A stretch of DNA of 64,000 nucleotides from an uncultured bacterium (GTDB lineage: Bacteria; Cyanobacteriota; Vampirovibrionia; Gastranaerophilales; Gastranaerophilaceae), in NCBI GenBank assembly GCA_950022695.1, contig CATLLN010000001.1, positions 541,901 through 605,900 on the forward strand, written 5' to 3'. The notes below the pieces were generated by a model that was not told the DNA's origin, ran no database searches, and was given only the letters and a program-made list of their open reading frames with translations. Below, piece by piece: positions 41,020 through 50,306 of this stretch. Every line of letters starts with the position of its first letter. The stretch's first letter is position 1. The translations under genes were made by a program, and so were the position numbers.

Positions 41020-42282
41020 TTAGTTAATATTTTTTTTAGAAATGACAACTGCATTAGATAGTGAAATACCTCCTGTTTGTGCCGGACGGTTTACGATTTT
41101 GCCGTTTACATACATAACGGTAGAACCTCCGCCATCCAGATTGATTGCGTTTGTACATCCTAATGATTTCATAAGGTTTGCAAGTTCGACAAGCGTAAGC
41201 CCGATAGAGCTTCCTTCTCTGCCGTCTGCTGTTATGAGGATTAAATCATTGTCTTTTGTGTAACCGATTGCAGTACGCGGATTTCTACCGCCTATAGATT
41301 GAAGTTTTTGTGCACTCATATCAACGAATACTTCGCTGTCTTTGACTAAATACGGTCCGCCGCTTATTATGTGTTTTACATTTTCCCATTTTGGATTGGT
41401 ATTTATTTGAATATCAACATATTCTGCGCCGAATAATTTGCCAAGTTGAGATTTTGGTCCGACCAGAACGTACCCGTTTTCGGGAATAGAAAGGGGATTG
41501 GCGGAAGCAGCCGTAATTTTGTTTCCAACAATTTGAAGCTGGACACCATACTGAGGTGAAGCAGGGGCGTATTTTCCCCAATCCCTTGTATAAGCTAAAA
41601 TATATGAGGATAGCATTCTTGGCTGATTTATATTATCGATTTTAATTTCGTGTCCGTTGCCTGAAATCCTAGCATCAAGCTGCACTCTGCCGACATCATA
41701 CCCGTTTTCGAAAATTCCTAACGCAACCCTGTCATAAATAGGGCCTGTATAAATTTTGCCGTCAATCATAAGTGTGCCGAGAGGAACTCCGGTTTGAGGT
41801 TTGAAGAATCCTCCGTTAATTGCAGCGATTGAATTAGTGTTTTGTGCGATTGTTTTAAGGGTTCTTCTGTTTGGTAATGTTGTTGATGCGATTGCAGGTT
41901 TTACTTCAAAATCTGATGCAACTTTACTGTTCATCTCAATAACATTTATTCTTACCGGCTTGCCGCTGAAATATTTAACCATTTTGATATGTTTTACACC
42001 GTCAGCAATATTATTTACAGTAAAACCTTTGTATTTTACACTGATTCTATTATCAAATTTTTCTTTTCTAATTTCTGGGTTAAACTCTTCTTTAATTTGG
42101 GTTGTTATGTTTCTTAAGACAGGAGTTGTAGTTGCATTATTAGCCAATAAATCGCTTGCTAAAATTGGTGGCTGGAATATTGTATGAGTAAGGACTAAAG
42201 TTAGAAAAAGCGAGAGTGTCAGAACATATTCGCATGTCCTTACCGGAATTATAAATTGTTTGCGTTCAATAAGTGTATCCAT
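41020..42282 (-). CDS. phosphodiester glycosidase (NAGPA)-family secreted protein
   Basis: 420 residues from the ATG at 42282 (RBS AGGTGA); a longer frame reaches 42351. An N-terminal hydrophobic helix (VLTLSLFLTLVLTHTIF) anchors or exports it. The domain has IAAINGGFFKPQTGVPLGTL, GGRNPRTAIGYTKDN, LILITADGREGSSIGLTL and NAINLDGGGSTVMYVNGK. These are the signature blocks of the NAGPA/DUF2233 family, several members of which act on exopolysaccharide or wall glycans. The exact substrate is unknown. Confidence 0.85.
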   Translation of the reverse strand: MDTLIERKQFIIPVRTCEYVLTLSLFLTLVLTHTIFQPPILASDLLANNATTTPVLRNITTQIKEEFNPEIRKEKFDNRISVKYKGFTVNNIADGVKHIKMVKYFSGKPVRINVIEMNSKVASDFEVKPAIASTTLPNRRTLKTIAQNTNSIAAINGGFFKPQTGVPLGTLMIDGKIYTGPIYDRVALGIFENGYDVGRVQLDARISGNGHEIKIDNINQPRMLSSYILAYTRDWGKYAPASPQYGVQLQIVGNKITAASANPLSIPENGYVLVGPKSQLGKLFGAEYVDIQINTNPKWENVKHIISGGPYLVKDSEVFVDMSAQKLQSIGGRNPRTAIGYTKDNDLILITADGREGSSIGLTLVELANLMKSLGCTNAINLDGGGSTVMYVNGKIVNRPAQTGGISLSNAVVISKKNIN

Positions 42283-42472
42283 AGTGTCACCTGAAATTAG
42301 AAGTAACGGATACCTTTTTGTTTTTAGAGTGGTGTGGGGAATAACACTCATCAGAGACCTATGTGGGCAAATAGGGTGTTCCTACTATTATTGTAACATA
42401 TTTTTACAAATACTTCAATTCTTTTGATAGCAAGGGTTTTACAAAACTAAATAGTGGATTCAGTACACTAAT

Positions 42473-42907
42473 TTAGTGCAAATTTTCTAAAATATCTTTG
42501 AGCATTTTTACAGTTGTTTCATCTTTAACAACTGTATTTTTACCTAGAGAAATTATTTTTGAAGGATTATTATATGGTTTATTAAACTCAAATAATGCAA
42601 AGTTGTTATTATTAAATTTAATATTAGTTAAGAGTAGAATCAGATTATTATTGTAGCTTGTTTTTTGTATATTTACATTAACTTTATTTTTACTGATTCC
42701 TGAATAATGTGAACCTAATAATATTGAGTTTTTGAGTTTATTAAATGCAAGGTTTACGGTGTTTTCAATAAGATTTTGTGGTGCATTTCCTGAAAAAGAA
42801 ATAGTGTCTCTTGATAATTTCTGATTATGTATTGGAGTATATTTATTTTTCTGATAATTATTAATTCTCACACCAAAATTACAGGTGTTTATAACCTTAG
42901 TAATCAT
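42473..42907 (-). CDS. hypothetical protein with N-terminal DTISFSG tag
   Basis: 144 residues, Asn/Lys-rich. Residues 34-40 (DTISFSG) match DTVSFTG in the unrelated 2191-3429 protein, with a nearby KLS in both. No known domain is recognised. It lies between two genes of the same strand and has an A/T-rich upstream region. Confidence 0.6.
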   Translation of the reverse strand: MITKVINTCNFGVRINNYQKNKYTPIHNQKLSRDTISFSGNAPQNLIENTVNLAFNKLKNSILLGSHYSGISKNKVNVNIQKTSYNNNLILLLTNIKFNNNNFALFEFNKPYNNPSKIISLGKNTVVKDETTVKMLKDILENLH

Positions 42908-42984
42908 ATGATATTTCCTTAAAACTAATGATAAATGTATCTATATTATTAATTTAATATAAAAAATGTAGTCATGTCAATATT

Positions 42985-45273
42985 TTAATCAATGTCTACA
43001 GGTGCCCGCATAATTTTTTCTATTGCTTCTCGGGCTGTGAAAACAAGAGCTTCCGGGACATTGTCAATTACAGTAAGTTGGCGTAAAACATCAACGACAC
43101 GTTTAAATGCACGTACAATATCACCTTCACCCATTTCAATTTGACCTGATACTGTTTCCCATTCGGCACCTTCAACCCAGAGTTCAATAAGTGAGCTAAA
43201 ATAAGGGTTTATGTTTATTGGAGCTTCAATATCGTGACAGGTTTGTGCTTTGAATAATTTTTTCTTTATGTTTCGAATATGGTTAAGAGTTTTTCTAACC
43301 GGTTCTGAGAACGGAATATACGGGATTTCAATTCTTAATTCTTCTGTTGTGGTCGCACAAATTACACCTGCAAGCTGAGATGGTGTAAGATTTTCCAAAA
43401 CTCCTGAAAATATAATTTCAGCAAGGAAAAGTTCGTTTTCAGAACGAATTTGTGATGTTGTTTTACCTTTTTCTGTCGGGTAATCATTTTTAAGATATCC
43501 GTATTCTTCCAGAACTGCTTTATGTGCTAAAAATTTATTCCAGTAAATATCCTTTTGTTTTTCAATTTCTTTTTCAAGTTTTTGTTTTTTACTTAGAATT
43601 CTTTTTGTTACTTCTATGTTTTTTGAATGGCGCTTGTAGTGTTTGCAAGTGTCACAAGCAAATGATTGAAGTTTTTGAAGTTCTTCTTTGTTGCGGTTTC
43701 CAAATTCAATAACCTCAGGTGAAAGTGGTCTGTGTTTTGCTTTTTCCTGACGGAGAATTTTTTTATAAGTTTGTCTGTTTTGGACATATAAAAATCGCAT
43801 TCTGTCGTATTCAAAAAGCTTTTCATCAGGGTATTTGCAAGGACAATTGAAACTTCTTTCGCTAAGTTCTATATCATATTGTTCAAGCTGGCTAAGAATT
43901 GGTTTTAGTCTGAAATCTGATGAGTAGTAACCAAAACTTTTCAGGATAAGTTCTTTGGATTCTTCCGGTGTGAATCTTTGAAGCAGGTTAAGAACCATAG
44001 AATAGCTTGGTGAGAATTTACTTTCTAACGGGTTTGATCCGCTTAAGACAAGTTCAGCAACTTCATCTGGTGTTTGGAAAGATGTTCCGACAATTGTAAC
44101 ATATCCGACTTCATCCATCCCACGGCGTCCGGCACGTCCGGACATTTGAAGAAATTCGTTTGCCGTAAGCATTCTATGACCCGAATCAGTTCTTTTACTT
44201 GTTGAACTGATTACTGTAGAACGTGCCGGCATATTAATACCTGCAGCAAGTGTTTCTGTAGCGAATACAACTTTTATAAGCCCTTGTTGGAAAAGTTTTT
44301 CCACAAGATTTTTCCATGCCGGCAATAACCCTGCATGGTGTGATGCTACCCCTTGGATTAGGTATTCTATGTGTTTATTTCCGTATAGGTGAGGATTTTC
44401 TGCAATAAATTCTTCAATAAATGCTTTAATTTGCTCTTGTTCAGCTCTTGTATTTAGTCCCAGTCCTGAACATTTTTGCATTTGTTCATCACATTTCTTA
44501 CGCGAAAATGTAAAATATATTGCAGGAAGCATGTCGTTATCTGCAAGGTTTTGGATAATTTGTTTTACATAAGTTCTTTTTCTTTTGTCTTTGCCTTTTG
44601 CCCATTGCGGTTTTTCGGGACGAATTTTCTTGTTTAATTTGCCATCCGGAGTTAGCAGCGGCAGAAGCTTAAATGGCTGAGAACTGTCAAAATACTGAAA
44701 TCTTAAAGGTACAGGTCTAAAATCTGTATTAACAAGATTTGTTTTTGAGTGAACAGTATTTATCCAGTTTGTAAGCTCATCGCAGTTGGCAACAGTTGCA
44801 GAAAGTGCGATTATTTGAATATTTGTCGGGCAATAAATTATACTTTCTTCCCAAACTGTTCCGCGTTGTTCGTCGTTCATATAGTGAACTTCATCAAGGA
44901 CAATGTATTTAACGTCTTTCAGGTTATCAGCAACTGCGCCGAAGTTTGTACCATATAGCATGTTTCTAAAAACTTCGGTTGTCATAATTACAATTTGAGC
45001 CCCACGGTTTATAGAAGTATCACCTGTTAAGAGTCCGACTTTATCAGTCCCGTATTTTTCTCCAAAATCATAAAATTTCTGGTTAGAAAGAGCCTTTAAA
45101 GGTGTTGTATAAAAGATTCTTGAACCTTGTTCAAGCGCTCTGTGAATAGCGTGCTGTGCAATTACGGTTTTACCTGCACCTGTTGGAGCGCAAACTACAA
45201 CGCTTTCTCCTTTATCGATTGTTTCACACGCCTCTTTTTGAAAATCATCCAACTCAAACGGGAATTCGTACAT
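42985..45273 (-). CDS. Ski2-like DEVH-box RNA helicase
   Basis: 762 residues. Motif I APTGAGKT near 31, motif II DEVH (YIVLDEVHYMNDEQRGTVWE), motif III LSAT, and motif VI QMSGRAGRRG (near 380), with a helical DSHCT-like C-terminus (LLQRFTPEESKELILKSFGY, SLIELWVEGAEWETV). Cyanobacteria and relatives carry such superkiller-type helicases, thought to unwind RNA for decay or ribosome biogenesis. Start and length fit this group. No nuclease gene lies beside it. Confidence 0.92.
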   Translation of the reverse strand: MYEFPFELDDFQKEACETIDKGESVVVCAPTGAGKTVIAQHAIHRALEQGSRIFYTTPLKALSNQKFYDFGEKYGTDKVGLLTGDTSINRGAQIVIMTTEVFRNMLYGTNFGAVADNLKDVKYIVLDEVHYMNDEQRGTVWEESIIYCPTNIQIIALSATVANCDELTNWINTVHSKTNLVNTDFRPVPLRFQYFDSSQPFKLLPLLTPDGKLNKKIRPEKPQWAKGKDKRKRTYVKQIIQNLADNDMLPAIYFTFSRKKCDEQMQKCSGLGLNTRAEQEQIKAFIEEFIAENPHLYGNKHIEYLIQGVASHHAGLLPAWKNLVEKLFQQGLIKVVFATETLAAGINMPARSTVISSTSKRTDSGHRMLTANEFLQMSGRAGRRGMDEVGYVTIVGTSFQTPDEVAELVLSGSNPLESKFSPSYSMVLNLLQRFTPEESKELILKSFGYYSSDFRLKPILSQLEQYDIELSERSFNCPCKYPDEKLFEYDRMRFLYVQNRQTYKKILRQEKAKHRPLSPEVIEFGNRNKEELQKLQSFACDTCKHYKRHSKNIEVTKRILSKKQKLEKEIEKQKDIYWNKFLAHKAVLEEYGYLKNDYPTEKGKTTSQIRSENELFLAEIIFSGVLENLTPSQLAGVICATTTEELRIEIPYIPFSEPVRKTLNHIRNIKKKLFKAQTCHDIEAPININPYFSSLIELWVEGAEWETVSGQIEMGEGDIVRAFKRVVDVLRQLTVIDNVPEALVFTAREAIEKIMRAPVDID

Positions 45274-45416
45274 TTATTTTATCCTTTAATGCTATTCTAT
45301 TTATATTATAACATATTTTTTATAATTATGTGTTTTTGTTAAAATGTCATCATATATAGCAAAAAATAATATTTACGGCTATTCTTACTTAAACTGATAA
45401 ATAAAGGAGTATAATT

Positions 45417-45833
45417 ATGCAAGTGAATTTTAATACACAAAACACTGTCCGTCCGCAATTTGGTATGGCAATTAAGGCAACACCGGAAGCTATGGATAAT
45501 TTAGTTAAAAAATTTAATAAAGTATCTGATTGGGTTGAATTTAATCGATTAGTTAATAAAGCAGAACACAATGATTTTGCTGATGTATTACTAACTGCAG
45601 ATGGTAATAAAATTGCAGTTCAGGTTGGACCTTTCAAGTTGAAAGAAACTGCTTTTTCAAAACCGCTTAGAATGATTGATATTGCAGTTGAAAGGGCCGA
45701 AAATTTAAAAATAGAAAATGGTGCTCTTGTATTAAAAGCTGATGAAAATTTTGAACGTAATCTCAGAAACCGAGTACAAGTTTTGCCTTCTCAAAAATCA
45801 GTACCTGAACCTGAAATCAATTTAGAAGTTTAA
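45417..45833 (+). CDS. hypothetical protein with N-terminal PQFGMAI motif
   Basis: 138 residues with a strong RBS (AAAGGAG). VNFNTQNTVRPQFGMAIKAT at the N-terminus resembles the short F-centred tags of other unknown proteins in this window (EPNFTANI, DTVSFTG). The rest is a mixed alpha/beta small domain with no recognised family. Ends at a terminator. Confidence 0.65.
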   Translation: MQVNFNTQNTVRPQFGMAIKATPEAMDNLVKKFNKVSDWVEFNRLVNKAEHNDFADVLLTADGNKIAVQVGPFKLKETAFSKPLRMIDIAVERAENLKIENGALVLKADENFERNLRNRVQVLPSQKSVPEPEINLEV

Positions 45834-45864
45834 AAAAAGACTCCGATATTTCGGAGTCTTTTTT
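45833..45864. terminator. bidirectional intrinsic terminator
   Basis: AAAAAAGACTCCGA (45833-45846) pairs with TCGGAGTCTTTTTT (45851-45864). It serves the 45417 gene and serS. Confidence 0.9.
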
Positions 45865-45868
45865 GTTG

Positions 45869-47134
45869 CTAGATTTTATCAAATCCGGTGTATTTTCTAA
45901 GAACTTCCGGAATTATTATTGTTCCGTCCTCTTGCTGGAAGTTTTCAACGATTGCTGCAAATGTTCTGCCGACTGCAAGTCCGGAACCGTTAATTGTGTG
46001 GATGAATCTTGTTTTACCGGTTGCTTTTTCTTTGTAACGGATATTAGCACGTCTTGCCTGATAATCGCCGAAGTTTGAACAACTTGAAATTTCTTTGTAT
46101 GTACCATATGATGGCATCCAAACTTCTAAATCCCAGCATTTGTTAGCTGAAAAACCAATATCAGCAGTACATAAAGCAACTTTTCTGTATGGAAGTCCTA
46201 AAAGCTGCAGCATTCTTTCGCCGTCTGCTGTAAGTTTTGCGTGTTCTTCAGCTGAAGTTTCAGGTGTTGTATATTTTACCATTTCAACTTTATTAAACTG
46301 GTGAACTCTGATAAGTCCTCTTGTATCTTTTCCGGCAGACCCTGCTTCACGTCTGAAACAAGGTGTATAAGCTGTCATATATTTAGGAAGCTCATCTTCA
46401 GATAGTATTTCACCTGAATATATATTTGTTACAGGAACCTCTGCTGTTGGGATTAAGTATAAATCTTCATCAACACATTTATACATATCTTCTTTGAATT
46501 TTGGAAGCTGACCTGTACCTGTCATTGTTGCCGCATTTGCCATAAATGGTGGTAAAATTTCTTCATAACCTTCGTTTTCTGTATGCTGATCAAGGAAGAA
46601 ATTTATGATTGCACGTTCTAATCTTGCGCCTTTACCTCTATAAAGACTGAATCTTGATTGAGAAATTTTTACACCGCGTTCAAAATCAACAAGATTTTTT
46701 TCTTCACATAAATCCCAGTGAGCTTTTGGTTCAAATCCAAATTCAGTTGGATTTCCCCAGGTTGAAACAACAACATTATCATCTTCAGATGTTCCGACCG
46801 GTGTTGTTTCATCAGGAATATTTGGTGTATGTAAGAGTACATCACGCTGCTTAGTATCAAGCTCGTTTTGCTTTTCTTCTAATTCTTTTATTTCATCACC
46901 AAGCTGGCGAACTTCTTCTTGAATTGCATCAGTGTTTTCACCATTTTTTTTCATCATACCGATTTTTTGAGATTCGGATTTTCTTTTTGCGCGAAGTTCA
47001 TCGGCTTGAGTTTGAATTTTTCTTCTTTCTTCGTCTATTTTTATAACTTCATCAATAGATAATTCAGGATTTCTTCTTTTTAATAATTCGTTAATCTTTT
47101 CCGGATTTTCTCTAATTAGTTTAATATCAAGCAT
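45869..47134 (-). CDS. serS: seryl-tRNA synthetase
   Basis: 421 residues, full length. An N-terminal coiled-coil arm ([20 protein letters not shown]) binds the long variable arm of tRNA-Ser. Class II motifs follow: motif 2 [20 protein letters not shown] with the serine/ATP site, and motif 3 [25 protein letters not shown] before the ATG. Charges tRNA-Ser (and tRNA-Sec if present). Confidence 0.98.
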   Translation of the reverse strand: MLDIKLIRENPEKINELLKRRNPELSIDEVIKIDEERRKIQTQADELRAKRKSESQKIGMMKKNGENTDAIQEEVRQLGDEIKELEEKQNELDTKQRDVLLHTPNIPDETTPVGTSEDDNVVVSTWGNPTEFGFEPKAHWDLCEEKNLVDFERGVKISQSRFSLYRGKGARLERAIINFFLDQHTENEGYEEILPPFMANAATMTGTGQLPKFKEDMYKCVDEDLYLIPTAEVPVTNIYSGEILSEDELPKYMTAYTPCFRREAGSAGKDTRGLIRVHQFNKVEMVKYTTPETSAEEHAKLTADGERMLQLLGLPYRKVALCTADIGFSANKCWDLEVWMPSYGTYKEISSCSNFGDYQARRANIRYKEKATGKTRFIHTINGSGLAVGRTFAAIVENFQQEDGTIIIPEVLRKYTGFDKI

Positions 47135-47310
47135 TTTCGCCTCTTTCTTTTTTACTAAACAGCATACTTATTCTAGTTTAAAGATATTTTAGAATCAAGT
47201 AAAATCTAAAAAGTAAATCTATAAAGTAATACTTTTGTCCCTGTTTTTGTAAATATACTTTGCAATAATTAAAAAATAATGTATAATATCATTAACTATA
47301 GGGAGATGTG

Positions 47311-47634
47311 ATGTTTAAAAAGTTAGCAAAACAATTAAAAACAGAACGGGTTGAAAACTCTTGTTTTCCAATGAGTTCGCCTGCACATTCTCTTAAAGAA
47401 CAAACAAAAAATTCTTTTTTGAGAAGTTTATCTAAGCATGCCCTTAATCTTTATGAAAGAAAAACAGATATAACAAACTTTACACGTTTAGCTCTTTCAG
47501 ATCCTGAAAATACATCCCATAATAAAATCGTAAATGAGATTTTTAGTAAGGAAGGTTTTGTTGATCCGTTTAGTGATGATGAATTATTCTCTTTGTCAGA
47601 AAATGAAAAATTTTTAAAGGATTTAGGTTTATAA
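47311..47634 (+). CDS. hypothetical small protein
   Basis: 107 residues from the ATG at 47311 (GGGAG before it; an in-frame GTG one codon earlier is also possible). A TATAAT box lies near 47283. Charged and soluble, with no recognised domain. It precedes clpC by about 100 bases. Confidence 0.6.
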   Translation: MFKKLAKQLKTERVENSCFPMSSPAHSLKEQTKNSFLRSLSKHALNLYERKTDITNFTRLALSDPENTSHNKIVNEIFSKEGFVDPFSDDELFSLSENEKFLKDLGL

Positions 47635-47740
47635 ACTGCAGGTTTGGGTTCGTCCTAAGTCCGTTTATATCTTTGTTTACCCCTTGAAACTTTTTCTTTT
47701 TGGTGTATACTTTTTATATAAGAAGAGATAGGAGTAAAAA

Positions 47741-50260
47741 ATGTTCGAACGTTTTACAGAAAAAGCAATAAAAGTTATTATGCTTGCTCAAGAAGAAGCT
47801 CGAAGATTAGGTCATAACTTCGTTGGTACAGAACAAGTTTTGTTAGGCTTGATAGGAGAAGGTACAGGTGTTGCCGCAAAAACTCTTAAGTCTATGGGGG
47901 TTAATCTTAAAGATGCCCGAACCGAAGTTGAAAAAATTATCGGCAGAGGCTCAGGTTTTGTTGCAGTAGAAATTCCATTTACACCTCGTGCAAAAAGAGT
48001 GTTGGAATTATCTTGGGATGAAGCAAGGCAATTGGGTCATAATTATATTGGTACAGAACACCTTTTATTAGGCTTAATCCGTGAGGGAGAGGGCGTCGCA
48101 GCAAGAGTTCTAGAAAATCTTGGCGTAGATTTAAATAAGGTCAGAAGTAATGTTGTTAAAATGCTTGGTGAATCTAAACCGGCAGCTGGTTCTTCCGGCT
48201 CCTCTTCAACAGGTTCTTCTTCAAGCACCAGTGGAAAAACTAAAACCCCTAGTCTTGATGAATTCGGCAGAGATTTAACTTTAGCTGCCCAAGAACTTCG
48301 TTTAGACCCTGTTGTGGGTAGAGAAAAAGAAATTGAACGTGTTATTCAAATTTTGGCAAGACGTACTAAAAATAACCCTGTACTGCTCGGTGAACCTGGT
48401 GTAGGTAAAACAGCAGTAGCAGAGGGTCTTGCAATCAGAATCGTTAATGCTGAAGTTCCGGATGTTTTAGACGGTAAAAAAGTTATCCAGCTTGATATGG
48501 GACTTTTGGTTGCCGGTACTAAATACCGCGGCGAATTTGAAGAACGCTTGAAAAAAATTATGGATGAAATTCGTCAGGCAGGAAATGTTATTCTTGTAAT
48601 TGATGAAATGCACACACTTATCGGTGCCGGCGCAGCTGAAGGCGCAATTGATGCCGCTAATATCTTAAAACCTGCACTTTCACGTGGTGAAATTCAAGTA
48701 ATCGGCGCTACAACATCCGATGAATATAGAAAATATATCGAAAAAGATTCAGCTTTGGAAAGACGTTTCCAACCGGTTATGATTGATGAACCGTCAATTG
48801 ATGAATCTATCGAAATTATTAAAGGTTTAAAACCTAAATACGAAGAGCACCACAGATTGATAATTTCTGATGATGCAATTGTTGCAGCAGTAAAATTGTC
48901 AAGCAAATACGTTAATGACAGATTCCTTCCGGATAAAGCTATTGACGTAATTGATGAAGCAAGTTCAAAAGTTAGATTAAAAGTTTCTAATCTTTGCCCT
49001 GAAGCAAAAGAACTTGAAAAACAATTAAAAGCTCTAATAAAAGAAAAAGAAGAAGCTATTAGAAATCAGGAATTTGAAGAAGCATCTCAACTTCGTGATG
49101 ATGAAGCTGATTTAAGAGATAAAATAAGAGAAGTGTCAGCTAAATGGCGTGAAGAACACGAAGCAAATAAAGCTACAGTTACTGCTGAAAATGTTGCAGA
49201 AGTTATTGCTATGATGACTGGTGTGCCTGTAACAAAACTTACAGAAGGTGAATCAGAAAGACTTTTAAGACTTGAAGATACTCTTCACCAAAGAGTTATC
49301 GGTCAGCACGATGCTATTGTTGCTATTTCAAAAGCAATCAGACGTGCTCGTGTTGGTTTGAAAGCTCCAAACAGACCAATTGGAAGTTTTATCTTCTGCG
49401 GTCCTACAGGGGTTGGTAAAACTGAACTTGCAAAAGCGTTAGCAGAAGCTATGTTTGGTTCTGAAGATAATATGCTGAGAGTTGATATGTCAGAATTCAT
49501 GGAAAAACATTCAACTGCAAAACTTATCGGTTCACCTCCTGGATATGTTGGTTACGATGATGGCGGGCACTTATCAGAACTTGTCAGAAAGAAACCTTAT
49601 TCTGTTGTCCTTTTTGACGAAATTGAAAAAGCTCACCCTGATGTATTTAATATCATGCTTCAAATTCTTGATGATGGTCGTTTGACAGATTCTAAAGGAC
49701 GCCACATTAGTTTCAAAAATACTGTAATTATTATGACATCTAACGTTGGTGCAAGTATGATTCAAAATACTTCAAAACTTGGTTTCTCAACTGCTGAAGA
49801 TGAGTCAAAAGATAAGTACGAAAAACTTAAAGATACAGTTTCAGAAGAAATGAAAAAAGCATTTAGACCTGAATTCTTAAACAGAATTGACGAAACTATT
49901 GTATTTGCTCATCTGTCTAAAGAAGAAATCAGACAAATCGTAGATTTAATGTTAAAAGACTTATTTAAGCGTTTGGCTGAAAAAGAACTTAGTGTTGAAG
50001 TTACTGATGAAGTAAAAGATCACTTAGCAGAAAACGGATATTCCGAAGCATATGGTGCAAGACCGTTAAGACGTCTAATCCAACGTAAAATGGAAGACAG
50101 TCTAGCAGAAGAAATTTTGTCTGGTAAATACGGTGCAGGTGATACAATAAAAGTAACACTTGTTGATGGTAAAATTTCTTTTGAAAAAGCTTCAAAAAGA
50201 CGTACCAAAAAAGAAAAATCAATAGAAGAAACTTTAGAAGAAGTTTCTGCAGTTGAATAA
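47741..50260 (+). CDS. clpC: ATP-dependent Clp protease ATP-binding subunit ClpC
   Basis: 839 residues. Two N-terminal Clp repeats ([20 protein letters not shown] and [20 protein letters not shown]), a Ser/Gly linker, AAA1 with Walker A GEPGVGKT and Walker [12 protein letters not shown], a UVR-type middle domain ([20 protein letters not shown]), AAA2 with [12 protein letters not shown], and a C-terminal domain. It unfolds proteins for the ClpP protease. RBS GGAG. ClpP is not in the window. Confidence 0.97.
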   Translation: MFERFTEKAIKVIMLAQEEARRLGHNFVGTEQVLLGLIGEGTGVAAKTLKSMGVNLKDARTEVEKIIGRGSGFVAVEIPFTPRAKRVLELSWDEARQLGHNYIGTEHLLLGLIREGEGVAARVLENLGVDLNKVRSNVVKMLGESKPAAGSSGSSSTGSSSSTSGKTKTPSLDEFGRDLTLAAQELRLDPVVGREKEIERVIQILARRTKNNPVLLGEPGVGKTAVAEGLAIRIVNAEVPDVLDGKKVIQLDMGLLVAGTKYRGEFEERLKKIMDEIRQAGNVILVIDEMHTLIGAGAAEGAIDAANILKPALSRGEIQVIGATTSDEYRKYIEKDSALERRFQPVMIDEPSIDESIEIIKGLKPKYEEHHRLIISDDAIVAAVKLSSKYVNDRFLPDKAIDVIDEASSKVRLKVSNLCPEAKELEKQLKALIKEKEEAIRNQEFEEASQLRDDEADLRDKIREVSAKWREEHEANKATVTAENVAEVIAMMTGVPVTKLTEGESERLLRLEDTLHQRVIGQHDAIVAISKAIRRARVGLKAPNRPIGSFIFCGPTGVGKTELAKALAEAMFGSEDNMLRVDMSEFMEKHSTAKLIGSPPGYVGYDDGGHLSELVRKKPYSVVLFDEIEKAHPDVFNIMLQILDDGRLTDSKGRHISFKNTVIIMTSNVGASMIQNTSKLGFSTAEDESKDKYEKLKDTVSEEMKKAFRPEFLNRIDETIVFAHLSKEEIRQIVDLMLKDLFKRLAEKELSVEVTDEVKDHLAENGYSEAYGARPLRRLIQRKMEDSLAEEILSGKYGAGDTIKVTLVDGKISFEKASKRRTKKEKSIEETLEEVSAVE

Positions 50261-50270
50261 GTTAATATTT

Positions 50271-50304
50271 AAAGGCGGCGGTGAAATTTTTCACCGCCGC
50301 CTTT
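50271..50304. terminator. bidirectional intrinsic terminator
   Basis: A 16-base GC-rich stem (AAAGGCGGCGGTGAAA and its complement) ends in a T run. It separates clpC from the convergent GT5-like gene. Confidence 0.92.
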
Positions 50305-50306
50305 TT

